A stretch of 64,000 bases of DNA from Eumeta japonica (Eukaryota > Arthropoda > Insecta > Lepidoptera > Psychidae): NCBI GenBank assembly GCA_005406025.1, contig BGZK01002041.1:1-64000 (forward strand). Direction: 5' to 3'. Below are positions 22,860-33,665 of this stretch, one piece after another. The notes below the pieces were generated by a model that was not told the DNA's origin, ran no database searches, and saw nothing but the letters and a program-made list of their open reading frames with translations. The translations under genes and the position numbers were made by a program. Position 1 is the stretch's first letter. Each line of letters begins with the position of its first letter.

Positions 22860-23970
22860 CAAGGCTTCAACAGTGGAATTCGTTAGCTCATGACACACGA
22901 GTGTCTGTTTACCTCAAGCGGAGTAATCAATTTGTTGAATATTACGAATCAAAGGATGGGTACGAAAATTGCCAAGACGTACGTGGTCTGTTTGAAGTTG
23001 TGTCAGCGTTATGACCCTGAAGAATGGCGTTTTTTCATCTAGTCCTCAAAACTAAATCTAAAAGCAGTATTATTGCTTAATGGCAACCTAAAGCCGTCTA
23101 TTCTAATTAGGCATACGGTGAATTCTAAGGGAAAAATGAGACAATGACGACATTACTTTTACTTAGAGTAATAAGATATGACGAATACAAATAGAAAATG
23201 TATGGAGATCACAAAGTTGTGAGGCTATTGTTTAGTTTACTATATGATTATACCAAATATTTCTGTTTTATATGTTTATGTTACAGCAAAGCTGGATCAA
23301 ACCATTATTTTTAGAAAAAATGGTCAATGCGCAACGAATATATATCCAACAAGATGAATGTTATACATGACCTTTTTATTGATCTAAAAAATATGATTTT
23401 GCCATCGCTTCAAATTAAGGTAAGATTAATGAAAAATTTTTTGAAAGCATTTAACAAAAATGAACCTGCCTTTGAACACTTTGATAAAGGTTTTTCCTAG
23501 TCTCCCTGATGCCAAACTCCAAGAACGAACATTCGTGGGTCCCCAAATCAAAAAAATACCGAAGAATAATGTTTCTGAGTGTCACTTGATTGCAGTCGAA
23601 AAAGATACTTGATTTTGTTTTAAAACGATTACACAGAATTTCTTAGGTGACAACAAACCAGAGAATTACGAAGATATCGCTTCCAATTTATTGCAAAATT
23701 ACGACAGAATGTAAGTAAATGTGTAAATAAAAATTCGTTTTTTTTTTGCACTCGGAGTTTTTTCCTGTAATCCTAGAAACTTAAGCATGAACATGGCGAA
23801 CCATCGGTTTTGATCAAGATTTAAAGTCGTTTTAAGAGAGGATCCAAGGTTTTTGGAATATCAATATGCGGGCTGATTGTTGCTGGTTTACTATAAAAGA
23901 ATCTGACCCCGACCAGTACAAAATAAAAAGTACTTTGAGCCATTTTCATTTTTTTATGCAATTAAGTTGC
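22860..23970 (+). pseudogene. Decayed transposon-type gene, unnamed insect repeat family
   Basis: Frames on the plus strand, joined across frameshifts and stops, spell fragments in the order of a protein I recall as a high-copy 'uncharacterized' family in arthropod genomes. Fragments include SNQFVEYYESKDG and DVRGLFEVVSAL (22925-23010), LKAVLLLNGNLKPSI (about 23050-23100), LPSLQIKVRLMKNFLKAF (about 23398-23451), NEPAFEHFDK (about 23460), NKPENYED (about 23655), and NMRADCCWFTIKESDPDQYK (about 23860-23920). The reading changes frame at least four times, with stops within blocks, so it is dead. The repetitive nature of the family suggests a transposon-encoded protein. I recall no catalytic assignment and give none. 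No intact terminal repeats were found. Confidence 0.7.
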
Positions 23971-24129
23971 TATTAAAAAAAATTTTGGTAAATATTTTCA
24001 AATGTTCACGTACACAGTTTTTTACTTCAGTACCAACGGAAAGGCCACTTACTCTAAAAATATGCATCAATGTCACAAGTGGGTATTTTTTGGTCTTAAG
24101 TAGATTTAACACTATTCAGTAACTCGATC
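23971..24129. other. AT-rich spacer
   Basis: No feature. Confidence 0.3.
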
Positions 24130-24475
24130 ACACATGCTCACCATTTACTACATCTAATGTGGCGTACGTCATAGCGTAGCCCGTAACCGCAGTGTCGTAA
24201 TACATCCCCCTTCGACGATGGGTGTTCGCGCTTCACACAACTTCCTGCGGTCGCGAACACAAACATTTTTACTTCGCGAAAGTTCTCCGACAGTTCCACG
24301 CACTTTCGCTGTGGCTTTAAATTCGCTGCTCGGCGTTTTCTTCTACTGTAAATATTTCTCCTGAGATTCAGTGAACGTTTGAAACATGCAAACTGTGCCG
24401 TTTCTAAACTTGCGAGCGGATAGAATTTCCGAAGTATTCTATTTGTGCTCGCGAATGCTTTGGACAAGTTTTTAT
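24130..24475. other. GC-richer block with a 109-codon minus frame
   Basis: The frame at 24138-24467 (minus) is basic, rich in Arg, Cys and Lys, and shows no domain, signal peptide or membrane segment that I recognise. The block is GC-richer than its flanks, which by itself lengthens open frames. There are no supporting splice or start context features. I treat it as a non-coding island, with a small chance of a real exon. Confidence 0.25.
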
Positions 24476-25095
24476 TTTGATTTATTTACGATGAACAGAA
24501 TAAATAATTCATCGTGTACCTGCTTTAAACCGAGCCCCTGCGATTCGACCTTTTAATAATGAATTCTGTAGATTAAATTTTTAAACAAGTTGCTTGAGCC
24601 CGTCGCTTTCACGGGCACACTTAAAGCGGGCTAAGAGGCATACTCTCTCCAGGTGGGTCATTTTATGACCTGCCTTAAAGACCACGCTGGACAAACGGAT
24701 GCGCGACCACAGCGCTGACTCAACCTTGACGCCGTTATTGAGCGATGTTTGAGAAATTGCTTAAAGCCTCATATCGAAACATACTAGTTTGCTTATGATT
24801 TCTTGAGTGTATCTCAATACAGTATCAAATCAGTAATTAAATTCTGTTAAAATAATATATTAGTATTCTAATAAAGTAAAATTTGTTCGTGTACTTGTAG
24901 AGATAATACGTCTCTAAAACTACTGAATCGATTCTAAAAACCTTTCATAACTAGAAGATTACACCATCCTCAAGTAACATAGCTACATGTGTTACAATAT
25001 ATTCGCTACTTGTTATATAGTTACGTTATATGTTATGTACTTACATTATTAATTCCTTATTTCATTTTTCATAAATATTGAACAAGGGGGTGCAT
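24476..25095. other. Non-coding stretch with a weak repeat fragment
   Basis: At about 24910-24960, 'tctaaaactactgaatcgat' is the kind of phrase found in transposon tails of Lepidoptera. No boundary can be set. Nothing else was found. Confidence 0.3.
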
Positions 25096-25315
25096 AATCG
25101 ATATCATGAATCGGAATTCTAGATTCTAAGCAAGCCTAGGATTATTAATACTGACAACTGGATCAGAATTGTGGAGCTGGGATCGAAATTTATGAATCGG
25201 TCGAAATCGAGAATAGAACCAGGATCCGGAATATAATTGAAAGAAAGCAAACCAGATAAAAGTTGAAAAAAGCAGTATATGTCCACGCGGGCAGGTCCGA
25301 GGCGAAGGCTAGTAT
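25096..25315 (-). mobile_element. Dispersed element with period-6 array (locus D)
   Basis: On the minus strand the element opens at about 25313 with ACTAGCCTTCGCC and a CCTGCCCGCGTGG phrase. It then runs through 'attccggatcctggttc' into a period-6 array (CTCGATTTCGACCGATTC and similar, about 25100-25225). This repeats the order seen at locus C: CG-rich head, short spacer, hexamer array. On the plus strand its end reads GGCTAGT, a Helitron-compatible terminus, although no clean hairpin is visible. The 88-codon minus frame (25119-25385) is a by-product. Confidence 0.5.
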
Positions 25316-26984
25316 AATATAATTTAACTTCGCGAGAAATAGAATATAGAGTGTTATTTGGTGTAAATAAATTTGACGTTAACATTCAAACCGATCTGAT
25401 TCACTTCAAAACTAATAAACAAGTTTAAGTACGTACACGATATGAACTTTTGTAATACTTGACCTGCTTACTATAATACACTAGAAATTTAATTTACTAG
25501 AACAATTTTAACAAAGCTCCATACATACTTTCCCGATATAAGAATAAGGTGAATATCTTGACATAATTAGACAACATAATTGAGTTTAAATTTGTAAATT
25601 TTATTATCTGATAAATTAAAAACAAATACTAAATAAAACAGCGATATACACGAAGTAAAAATATACACATTTACCATACTTGAAATACAAAACGAAACAG
25701 TGTTCTCTAATTAAGAACCCGCGACCTCGAAGTGGGCGCGGCTACGTCCGCACACTTTGGAAGTCGCGAGCGTAATGACCACTCCAATTCGAAAATGGAA
25801 CAAGAGTCGAGTCGACGACGTCAGCGCTTGACCGAGCAGTCATTACTCCGTTTAATATATTACATTACCGCCTCAAAAAATCTATTTTAACAAGAGAAAA
25901 TATTTCATATATACATTTCTGGTACTTGTTATGTTCGCATAATGTGTTTATGTTTATATTTAGCAATAATCAAATTATCTATCAATTGTCGACTGAGCAG
26001 AATCAATCCAAATATTTTCAACTTTTTATCGGTATAAAAGACAACAACAACACAAATACAGGCAAAGAACATATCGAGTGGAAATATGCGGTCTCTGCCT
26101 CCTTTAAGGCAAACACACATTAGATCATATTTATATTTATTTTGAATCAAAGAAATTGATAACAACTAAATAATTTGAATCTTGGATCAAATATTTGAAA
26201 TATTTTATTCACAGCTGAAGTCTCAGAACCTCGTGTTACCATTTTTTTTTTTTTTGTATAATTTTACTGATTATGAAATAACAAATGTTATTGTTTGATA
26301 TTTCATAGTAATCGTTACATATTCTAAGGTAACGAGGTTATAATGTTCTAGTTACACCCGCATAATAAATACTTTAATTGTAATTCATCTCACGTACGTA
26401 GGTGTATTTGAATTTGAAGTGTTACAAATACGGACATTCATTTTATACTGAATATTTTAATTTTTAACAATGTAATTGTAACTCTTTCGTTTTCTCATTA
26501 TGAGATTTTCGTGCTTCTATTTTAATTATACAACGCGAACTTTCATAAAGTGTACAGACAAAGAGGAATGAAATGAAAATCAAAATAAGTCTGGAAAAAA
26601 TAAATAAAAAATACAAAAGAATAAATATTATAATTATTCTACAAAGGTTATGTGCAGTAGGCCAAGTACAGCAACGAACAAATCGCTCTTAATCAGATAC
26701 ATGTGAACCCGTCTAAAATCAAGAATTATCGTCTTATAACACGTAATACATAATACAACAATAAACACGAAATTTTTAACGGGTGCACGGATCAAGAATA
26801 GCAATGGCCCGCCTAGTTGAATAATAAAATTGGTCCAAAAAATTGGTCTTCACATTAGAAACGTGCGAAAATCACATACTACTAAATTTTTTTGTATGTT
26901 TACTAGCCAAATTATACGGGAGAAGTTACCGTCAAAGAGTTGGGATGACGAAATTTATAAACATGTTTATCGACCGGAAAACTA
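25316..26984. other. AT-rich non-coding stretch
   Basis: About 1.7 kb. A GC-richer patch lies at 25708-25830. Opposed short frames at 25926-26165 have no motif. Nothing else is supportable. Confidence 0.4.
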
Positions 26985-27205
26985 ATTCAGGATGTCTCGC
27001 GTACGAAGCGAACGGGTAGTCTATCCTCGGCCAAGAGGCCGCCGGCGAGAGTCGTGTCGGCGACGTGCGACAGGAGGGGCCGTAGACTGCAAGGGAATAA
27101 AGTTAAACGATAAGATAAATCGTATAAATTCTTCGCACTAGGGATTCGGTGCGCGTCAAAGTCGACACACGCCAAACAAACTTCAGAACAAGTCGGGAAC
27201 TTTCT
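26985..27205. other. GC-rich block
   Basis: GC- and CpG-rich, with 'ggccgccggcgagagtcgtg' at 27038-27057. A 77-codon minus frame (26987-27220) spans it without family features. Possible regulatory island. Confidence 0.25.
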
Positions 27206-30200
27206 AAGTAAATAACACAATAACAGTCTATCCTCGGGGATTATGACTTACTGAATAATTCGAAAACTTCGAAAAGAAACTAAACAACAAAATAATGAAA
27301 TAAACACGAATGCCTTTGTTCCATTGAATGGAAAATGTTTTCAGGTTTCTTTAAATGTTCAATATTTTAGACAAAAATTGAGTATAACTTTTTTATACTC
27401 CTTCAGAATTTTTTTCCACAAAAACAAGAAGTATGTATTTATTTTACTGTTTTCTAAATTGGTATGCAATACAAATAACATTCGCATGGTGATCAATTAC
27501 TGTTTAACCAAATTTCTAAATCGAGATTGTGGATTTACTTCAAATGCTACTTATTGTAGGACGTCTATTGCTGACATAAAATTACATAGAATGTATAAGA
27601 CCAATAGCTACACAGTGAGTCCATCCACAATTCACAACAAAAAAGTGGGTATTGTAATATTAATTTTACAATATTGTTCCTTTGATTCGTTTAAAATCAC
27701 AAAAGTCGTACCCCTGTGTGAGCTTTCGAGTCACTTTAATCAGACGCCAGAGACGTAATTCCACGACACACCTACAGCTCGAAGGAGTTGAGGTCGAGCC
27801 GACTTTTTTCCTGTCCTTATTCTGAATGATCTAGTTGGTACACGGTGATGCAAGAACTCGCCACTGATGATCTTGTCTCTAATATATGCTGACCCATTTC
27901 TCTTATGTCTTGCGTAGTCCTTCTTAACCGCTTTTACTTCTTTTTCAAACCGGCCTCGCCCGGCTGGTCAGAATGCTTCTTTATGTACTTCCGATTGGAG
28001 TGACGATACGTTTCCTGATGTTAAGTAGCAATATATATCTGCGTTTTGCTACTGAAAACAATATAGGATTTATTTCAACAAGGGTTTGGTATCACGATTA
28101 CATCGCATTGCGTGCGATCGGGTCGTCGCCCATTCTGTATTGTGCCGTCTGGTCTATTGTCGAGGAATCTCAAAAACTTTCCGTTCTACTTATTCGATAG
28201 AAGGTAGCAACAATACTCTCTAATTTCCAGAACTTTTGACATAACTTTGGACGGGAAATGAACTGTCTCGTCACATTTCGAATTTCCAAAACTGAGGTTC
28301 TTATCCGCAGTTTTTTACTTAGGACAAACGCTACTCCGATCCGAAGTAATATAATTAATTTAGAATAAAAAAAAACAATGTTTTGGAAAAATTAAAAATT
28401 ATTTAGGCGAAATCAAGAATTTATGTAATATATGTTATTTTCTGTATCATTAAAAATATAATTATAGTGATAATGAATATCTTAAATAAATATAACTTCA
28501 AATCTTTATAGGCAATTTCCACAATAAAAAATAAATGTAATCTATAATATATCATAAAAGTTTTATGAATACAATGAATCATATTTGCAGTGTATAATAT
28601 CAATCTTGAGAAATACATGAATATAAATTATACATACATAATGTATATTACGGTTTAATAATTGTTATAACACGCGTTTAATTACTTAATTCCATTGAAC
28701 GTCTAACGGATACATCATTTTACATCAATTTGAATTATGTGTTTTACATAATCGCCACACGAGTGACATAATCAAAATACAGTTTTGCCTAATGGGCTAA
28801 AATAAGCATGATTTTTTAAAAATAACCCGACGAACCGATCTCGGGTACGACATTTCAGATATTGCTTCATAAAATGGATCTAAAAAAAACCGTTGTGACA
28901 TTATTCCCTAAATTGACTCGGTTAAAAATTAATTCATTTTCGTTTGTCGATTCCGATTTAATTCGCAACGCCGCCGGCCGAAACCCGATTAAAAAAAAAA
29001 CTCCGACAGGTCGGCTTCGACGATCCGGCCCGCCCTCCGCGAGCGGACAAACGAACCGATTTCCGGGAGATAACGCGCGCGCCCGACGCAACGGCCAAAT
29101 GAATTTCGATTCGCGGACTATTCCGAGCTCGATGGCCGATCCACCGGATACGGCCCGGTGCGTTTTTAAATACGTATTTAGTTAGGATATGCGCAGTCAA
29201 TACCGGAGGCATGGCTGTACTCACATTGAGGACATAAATTAGGTTGTTAGGTGATTAGCTTCTTTACGAATCGTGAATAATAATATCGCTACGTTCCACC
29301 ACGATCAGAGTCGAGGATTATGATACGACGTAACTCTAAAACGAAGACGATGTATATTCATTGAATGTATAAATAAACCGCTCGTTGTTCATGGGTTCGA
29401 TCCTGGCCACGGACGAATTGAGTTAAGTTTTTAACTTAAGAGGCCTTTAAGTCATGTAGTCTAAAAATGCATAAAACGAGGCGATTGGCGATATTAAGTG
29501 TTTTGTGATAAATTAATGCAAAGACCTAATTTTACTATTTGTTCTGGAAAAGTTGTTCTACAACTTTACAAGGACGTATTGCTTAGATTTGTCCTCGATT
29601 TTTTTTAGAATATTTCTAGTTCACCAATATGCCTAAAAGGAGACTTCGCGTTTGTAATAGGTAGAACCAATCAAAGCGTTTTATACTATGTTCTTCACTA
29701 AAACTAATATAATGACATGCAATACAAAGCCACGTTACGTTTTTTACATATAAGTAAATTAAAACACTCCAATTATTACTGCTTTGTTTTCGTATCAAAA
29801 TTTTCATAGACGAAATCCAAAAAAAAATTTAAACAAAATTGTATCTTCTGCAACGTATAAACATAGTCGATTATGCACTAGTACCACTTTGTACCACTGT
29901 ACCACATTGTACCACTAACTACGTGCATATGTCATTATTTTACAGTATTTGAGTTGTGACTCAGGTATAATAAGCACCCTAGCGCTAAAAAACAATCTCA
30001 AATGTATATAAACTGTGATATCATGGATGTAAATCGAGCGTTTTCTGCTGCTCGCGTCAGGATCATCGTTCCATTGTTTATGTAAAAATATTTAATTTAA
30101 ATAATTAGATTATTTATGTAACACGTAGTTCTCTTTATTTTCATAAATAAAAATACTATTCCTTTTGTATGCAAGATCATCACTTTGATCTGCCTGATTT

Positions 30201-30454
30201 CTTTGTGTGTTCGTAATCGGGATATTGACCACTTCTGGGAAAGTGTTTTAAATTGTGCATAAGTACCTTATATAGCTCCGATTATCAATAATTATTCTTT
30301 CAAACTTTTTAAAACTTTAAAAATCCTATTTTTAAATTCCGTTTCAAATTTCGCTCCAAACCTCCAATCCCTTGTCACTTGACCGCTGTGGCGTCAAATG
30401 TCCACAAAGACGAATAAACTGTGGTGATTTAAAGTTTTTTCGCTTTTATTACAG
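27206..30454. other. Mostly AT-rich non-coding stretch with three patches
   Basis: (1) A 75-codon stop-free minus frame at 27743-27967 is Lys/Arg-rich and has no start codon or family I recognise. (2) A CpG-rich block lies at 28960-29165, with overlapping frames on both strands that are by-products of composition. (3) A tRNA B-box-like phrase, 'gggttcgatcctggcc', is at about 29392. A short GTACCAC-type tandem lies at 29880-29915. The 144-codon plus frame at 27324-27758 is Asn/Ile/Tyr-rich with no domain and is not called. Confidence 0.35.
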
Positions 30455-30651
30455 TATAATATGAATTTAAATTTTTATAAGAGTTGTGCGATACCTCAGG
30501 GTGTAAGTACTACAATCAGAACATCTGAAAAGCTGTTTGTTCATGTTCTAAGTTCGGCAAATAACAGAAAAATGTGGCATCAGCTTACCTACAGAAATCA
30601 GGCACTTGTAGCGACGTAATAAAAATGTATTTTTGTGAAGATCATTTTGAT
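30455..30651 (+). pseudogene. Relic THAP-domain exon
   Basis: THAP domains are C2CH zinc-finger DNA-binding modules found in P-element-type transposases and related host proteins. Here the plus strand reads YKSCAIPQG near the start, then SEKLFVHV, NNRKMWHQL and, after a one-base frame shift and two stops, MYFCEDHF (about 30625-30648). The final Cys-x2-His pair and the Trp are kept, but the second Cys of the first pair appears lost (Gly in its place). The block sits between an acceptor-like TTATTACAG (ends 30454) and a perfect donor GTAAGT (30652-30657), so it looks like one exon of a split gene. Frameshift and stops make it non-functional. No neighbouring exon was found. Confidence 0.65.
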
Positions 30652-31439
30652 GTAAGTTTTGATATGATATGAAAAATAAACTAGTTGTTCATTTTTCATA
30701 TATTAAGGTCATTTTCAAAAAAAATATTGTAATTTTGAAGTCAGCAATAAAGTAAAGTAGAAAATGTTTATTTCAGTTGTAAGTTGAACAAAATATTTTT
30801 TTTTCAATTATTTAGTTTAATATTTTGAGTTTATAATAATTATCTATAGTTACTGTAATTTATAATTTAGTTGCATAAATAACATTTATTGATACGAGTA
30901 TATTACTTACATTTCTGAATTCAGCAGAACAGAAATTACTATTTATTGCAAAGAAAACGGCCATTGTAAAACAGTCAATTTTCGGAAAATTTGAAGTATT
31001 TGCCTTAACAAATGCACTTTCCATGATATAAAAGCACCTTTCAAACCTTTTCAAAGCGAATCTCAAAGAAATTATTGATAAATTACAAAATTATTGCGTC
31101 CGAATAATGAAGGCTAATGACAGCGTAAGCGATGTTTATGAACAAGTGACGTCCTGTACTCTGATGTTCGTTGTCACGTGACTTGAAAGTGGTTTAATTA
31201 CATTTTTTTTGTAAAATACTAATTAAATTACGTAAAAATCAGAAAAAAAATATTGGAATTTTCAGTATTTCTCTCATAGAATATTTCTCTCCACTTTACA
31301 TTCAAATCATATTTTTATTTTAATACAGTCAATATCCCTATTATTAGGGAAGGTTTATACGAAAGCAAATAATCTACCTAATTCTTTTTTTCTCCTCTGA
31401 GTCCGGGGCATCTTCGGAACAGCTGAGCTCCTCGAGGTG
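30652..31439. other. AT-rich non-coding stretch
   Basis: Downstream of the THAP relic. I looked for further exons of the same gene and found none. A 68-codon minus frame (30860-31066) has no motif. Confidence 0.4.
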
Positions 31440-31720
31440 AGACTTTCACTCGTACTTAAAAAAAAATCTTCTGGGCCAACCTTTGGGATGCTTTCTATTA
31501 CGGAATCGTTTAGGGTTCCCGTCTAAAAATTGAAATACATTTGAAATGGGATAATTCATCGGAATCGATGGTGGAAGAGAAAGGCGACGCTGAGATCGAG
31601 ATCGGAGACAGGATCGATATCTAAATCGAGACAAAATCGATGACCCGGAGCGGGACCGGGATCGTGACGAAAAAGTGTCATCGGTCGATAAATTTGTAGG
31701 AATACGTTGCATGTCCACAG
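31440..31720 (-). repeat. Dispersed element with period-6 array (locus E)
   Basis: The core at about 31565-31680 is a hexamer array, cleanest on the minus strand (CGATCCCGGTCCCGCTCCGG). Next to it, on the minus strand, comes 'attccgatgaattatcccat', almost identical to a phrase beside locus C. A 90-codon minus frame (31446-31718) reads the array as Ser-Arg repeats (SRSRSRSGS) and ends in a basic tail. An SR-type protein is not indicated, because related arrays elsewhere are frame-broken and the phrase lies in a dispersed repeat. Confidence 0.6.
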
Positions 31721-31769
31721 GGACGAAACTGCTGCGAAAGCTGCTTACAATACAGATTATAAAGTTTTT

Positions 31770-31992
31770 GATTCGCCCTTAGCGTTCCGTGAAAGAATCA
31801 CTAAAAACTTTTCCAATTTCAATGTTTTGTATGGATGTACAAATAAAAAAAATGTAAGAATAAGTGAGAATTACCGAAAACCCTTATAGTTTCTCCGCTT
31901 TCAATAAAATTCAGTAGGGAGATAGTCAGAAGCGAGTAAAAAAATATCCGATACGATTTTCGGATTCCGTGAGTGTTACTAACAAGTTACAA
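31770..31992 (+). repeat. Satellite-like ~105 bp monomers, block 1
   Basis: About two diverged units. 'aacccttatagtttctccgc' (31878) is followed by 'ttcaataaaattcagtaggg' and then 'atccgatacgattttcgg' and 'attccgtgagtgttactaac'. The same phrases in the same order appear on the minus strand at 39048-39310, and as decayed units at 33155-33665. Non-coding. Confidence 0.6.
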
Positions 31993-32039
31993 ACTTAATA
32001 ACATAACCAACTTCAAAAAAAAATTACTATGGAGGTAGC

Positions 32040-33145
32040 TCAAAATTCAAATTTAAAATACTTTTATTTCATAGGTTATAATATAACACTTGAAATACGT
32101 CATTACATTTAAAGAATTTACAGTTTTTAAATTATCTCCACTTTTTTTAATTACCATTCGTTCGAAGGCATTTATCCCTTAAGGAGGACGAGCAATAAAC
32201 TTGAGGATAGCTCTTTTCAAACCAATTATATAGAAATACAATTTTATATAAAATTATTGTAGGATAAAAACCTATAGGAAGTCGAGCTCATTATGTCCAT
32301 TTATTTTCTAAATATTCAGAGATTGTATAATACCCTTTTGTGCAGTGTTTGCTTAATAAATACTTTAAATTTGTGTAATGATAAATTTTGTATATCAACA
32401 AGAATCTTATTGAACATGGGCACACATAACCCACTAAATGAATTTATGACCCAATGCAGTCGACTAACGTGTACACACAGTCTGTGTTTATTTCTTGTAT
32501 GGAAATAATGTTTATCACTATTTTTATTAAAATATTTTAATTTTTTCTAACATGTATCAATATTTGATAAGTAAACTGTGATGTCACAGTTAAAATTCCA
32601 ATATCTTTAAACTTACTTCTTAGAGAAATGGGTCCCAACCCATAAATTGCGCGACTGGCCCGCTTTTGCAAAACTAAAATTCTGTGAATATCCGCAACAT
32701 GTCCCCAAAGCAGGATACCGTGTGACATCAAGCTAAGGAAACAGCCAAAATAAACCAATGTGGGTGTTTTAACATGGCACATATTTCTTGTTTTTTTTAA
32801 TTGCAAATGCAGCAGAGCTAAGCCTTTTGGCCAACTACCCGATATGAGGACGCCACTGAAGTTTATTATCTAAAGTAAGACCTAGGAATACAGTAGTGTC
32901 AATAAGCTCTAAATCCTTGTTTCTTATTAAAGTAGAACCAGATCCATTTTTCACATTCCGAAGTGAGAATTTCACACATTTTGTTTGAAATTAAGAAGTA
33001 AATTATTTATAGTAAGCTATTTTTCAATGTTGTAGATAGCAATGTTCACATCGTCATAATCGAGTGGATGTCTTTTAACTTTGAACAATAAAGAGGTATC
33101 ATTTGCAAACAATAGTATCTCATGAATATCCTTAAAGTAATGAAA
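32040..33145 (-). mobile_element. 5'-truncated LINE with decayed reverse transcriptase
   Basis: Read on the minus strand, the fragment opens inside the reverse transcriptase. LLFANDTSLLFKV (near 33110) is the catalytic A/DD box region with the first Asp changed to Asn. Next come a damaged stretch ending LKKTRN, then SHGILLWGHVADIHRILVLQ and KRASRAIYGLGP (about 32640-32745), then GILTV and HVRKN. Beyond about 32540 lie the remnants of the C-terminal tail and the 3' UTR, with TTTGAAAAGAGCTATCCTC (32222-32204) and an AT-rich end of repeated TTTGAA-like words at 32041-32060. Multiple stops and frameshifts show that it is dead. By style it is a non-LTR element related to the Jockey/CR1 group. I cannot place the clade firmly. 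Its 5' edge meets satellite-like monomers at about 33150. Confidence 0.85.
32537..33143 (-). pseudogene. Reverse transcriptase remnant of the LINE
   Basis: The best-preserved part is an uninterrupted 89-codon frame at 32537-32806. It carries the thumb-region motif GILLWGH and the downstream QKRASRAIYGLGP typical of insect non-LTR elements. Upstream, FANDT stands where catalytic FADDT is expected, so a metal-binding Asp is lost, and stops interrupt the frame around 32850-33000. The protein would have copied its own RNA at a nicked chromosomal target. This copy cannot. Confidence 0.85.
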
Positions 33146-33154
33146 AGATTTATT

Positions 33155-33665
33155 TTTTATGGTTCCGTAAAATTAATTAAGAATCCATTTAGTTTTTCAG
33201 ATTATCATAAAACTTGGTATAAAAAAGCTGAAAATTAATGTAAAGAGACGAGACGTTTTTTATGGTCATGTAATAATTATTAAAAACCCATATAATTTAA
33301 TATATTTCCATAAAATCTGTTACAATATAGTTGAAAAGTAATGAAAAAATAACTATATACAAAATGCATTTTAATAAGGGTTACGTGAAAATTACTACGA
33401 ACTCTTATACTCTTACTGATGTTAAAAAAAATTAGTATGAAAATAACTAGAAGCTATTTAAACATGCATATTTCTTGATTATTACTAAGAAGCCTTGTAG
33501 AACCCTTACCAATTTCGTAGAAATTTGTATAAGGTGTTCTTATTAACATAGAAAAAGTGGAAAAAGCGTTTAGTGTTGCTTATGACTTCGTGATTGAATT
33601 GTGAGAGGTTAATAAGCACCCTTATAAATTGAGGGATTTCAATGAAATTTGGCTTGTAATAGCTT
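33155..33665 (+). repeat. Satellite-like ~105 bp monomers, block 2
   Basis: Units start at about 33158 (tatggttccgtaaaattaat), 33262 (tatggtcatgtaataattat) and 33377 (aagggttacgtgaaaattac), and further decayed units run to about 33660 (cacccttataaattgaggg). The spacing is about 104-115 bp. The content matches blocks 1 and 3 in opposite or same orientation. Strong divergence suggests great age. Confidence 0.6.

Noticed and set aside
27324..27758. 144-codon plus frame as a gene
   Set aside because: Composition follows local AT content (Asn, Ile, Tyr, Phe), with no motif, signal peptide or conserved-looking block.
28862..29224. Arg/Pro-rich frames in the CpG-rich block as coding exons
   Set aside because: Three frames on both strands overlap the same block and include poly-Lys from an A run. 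They are by-products of composition.
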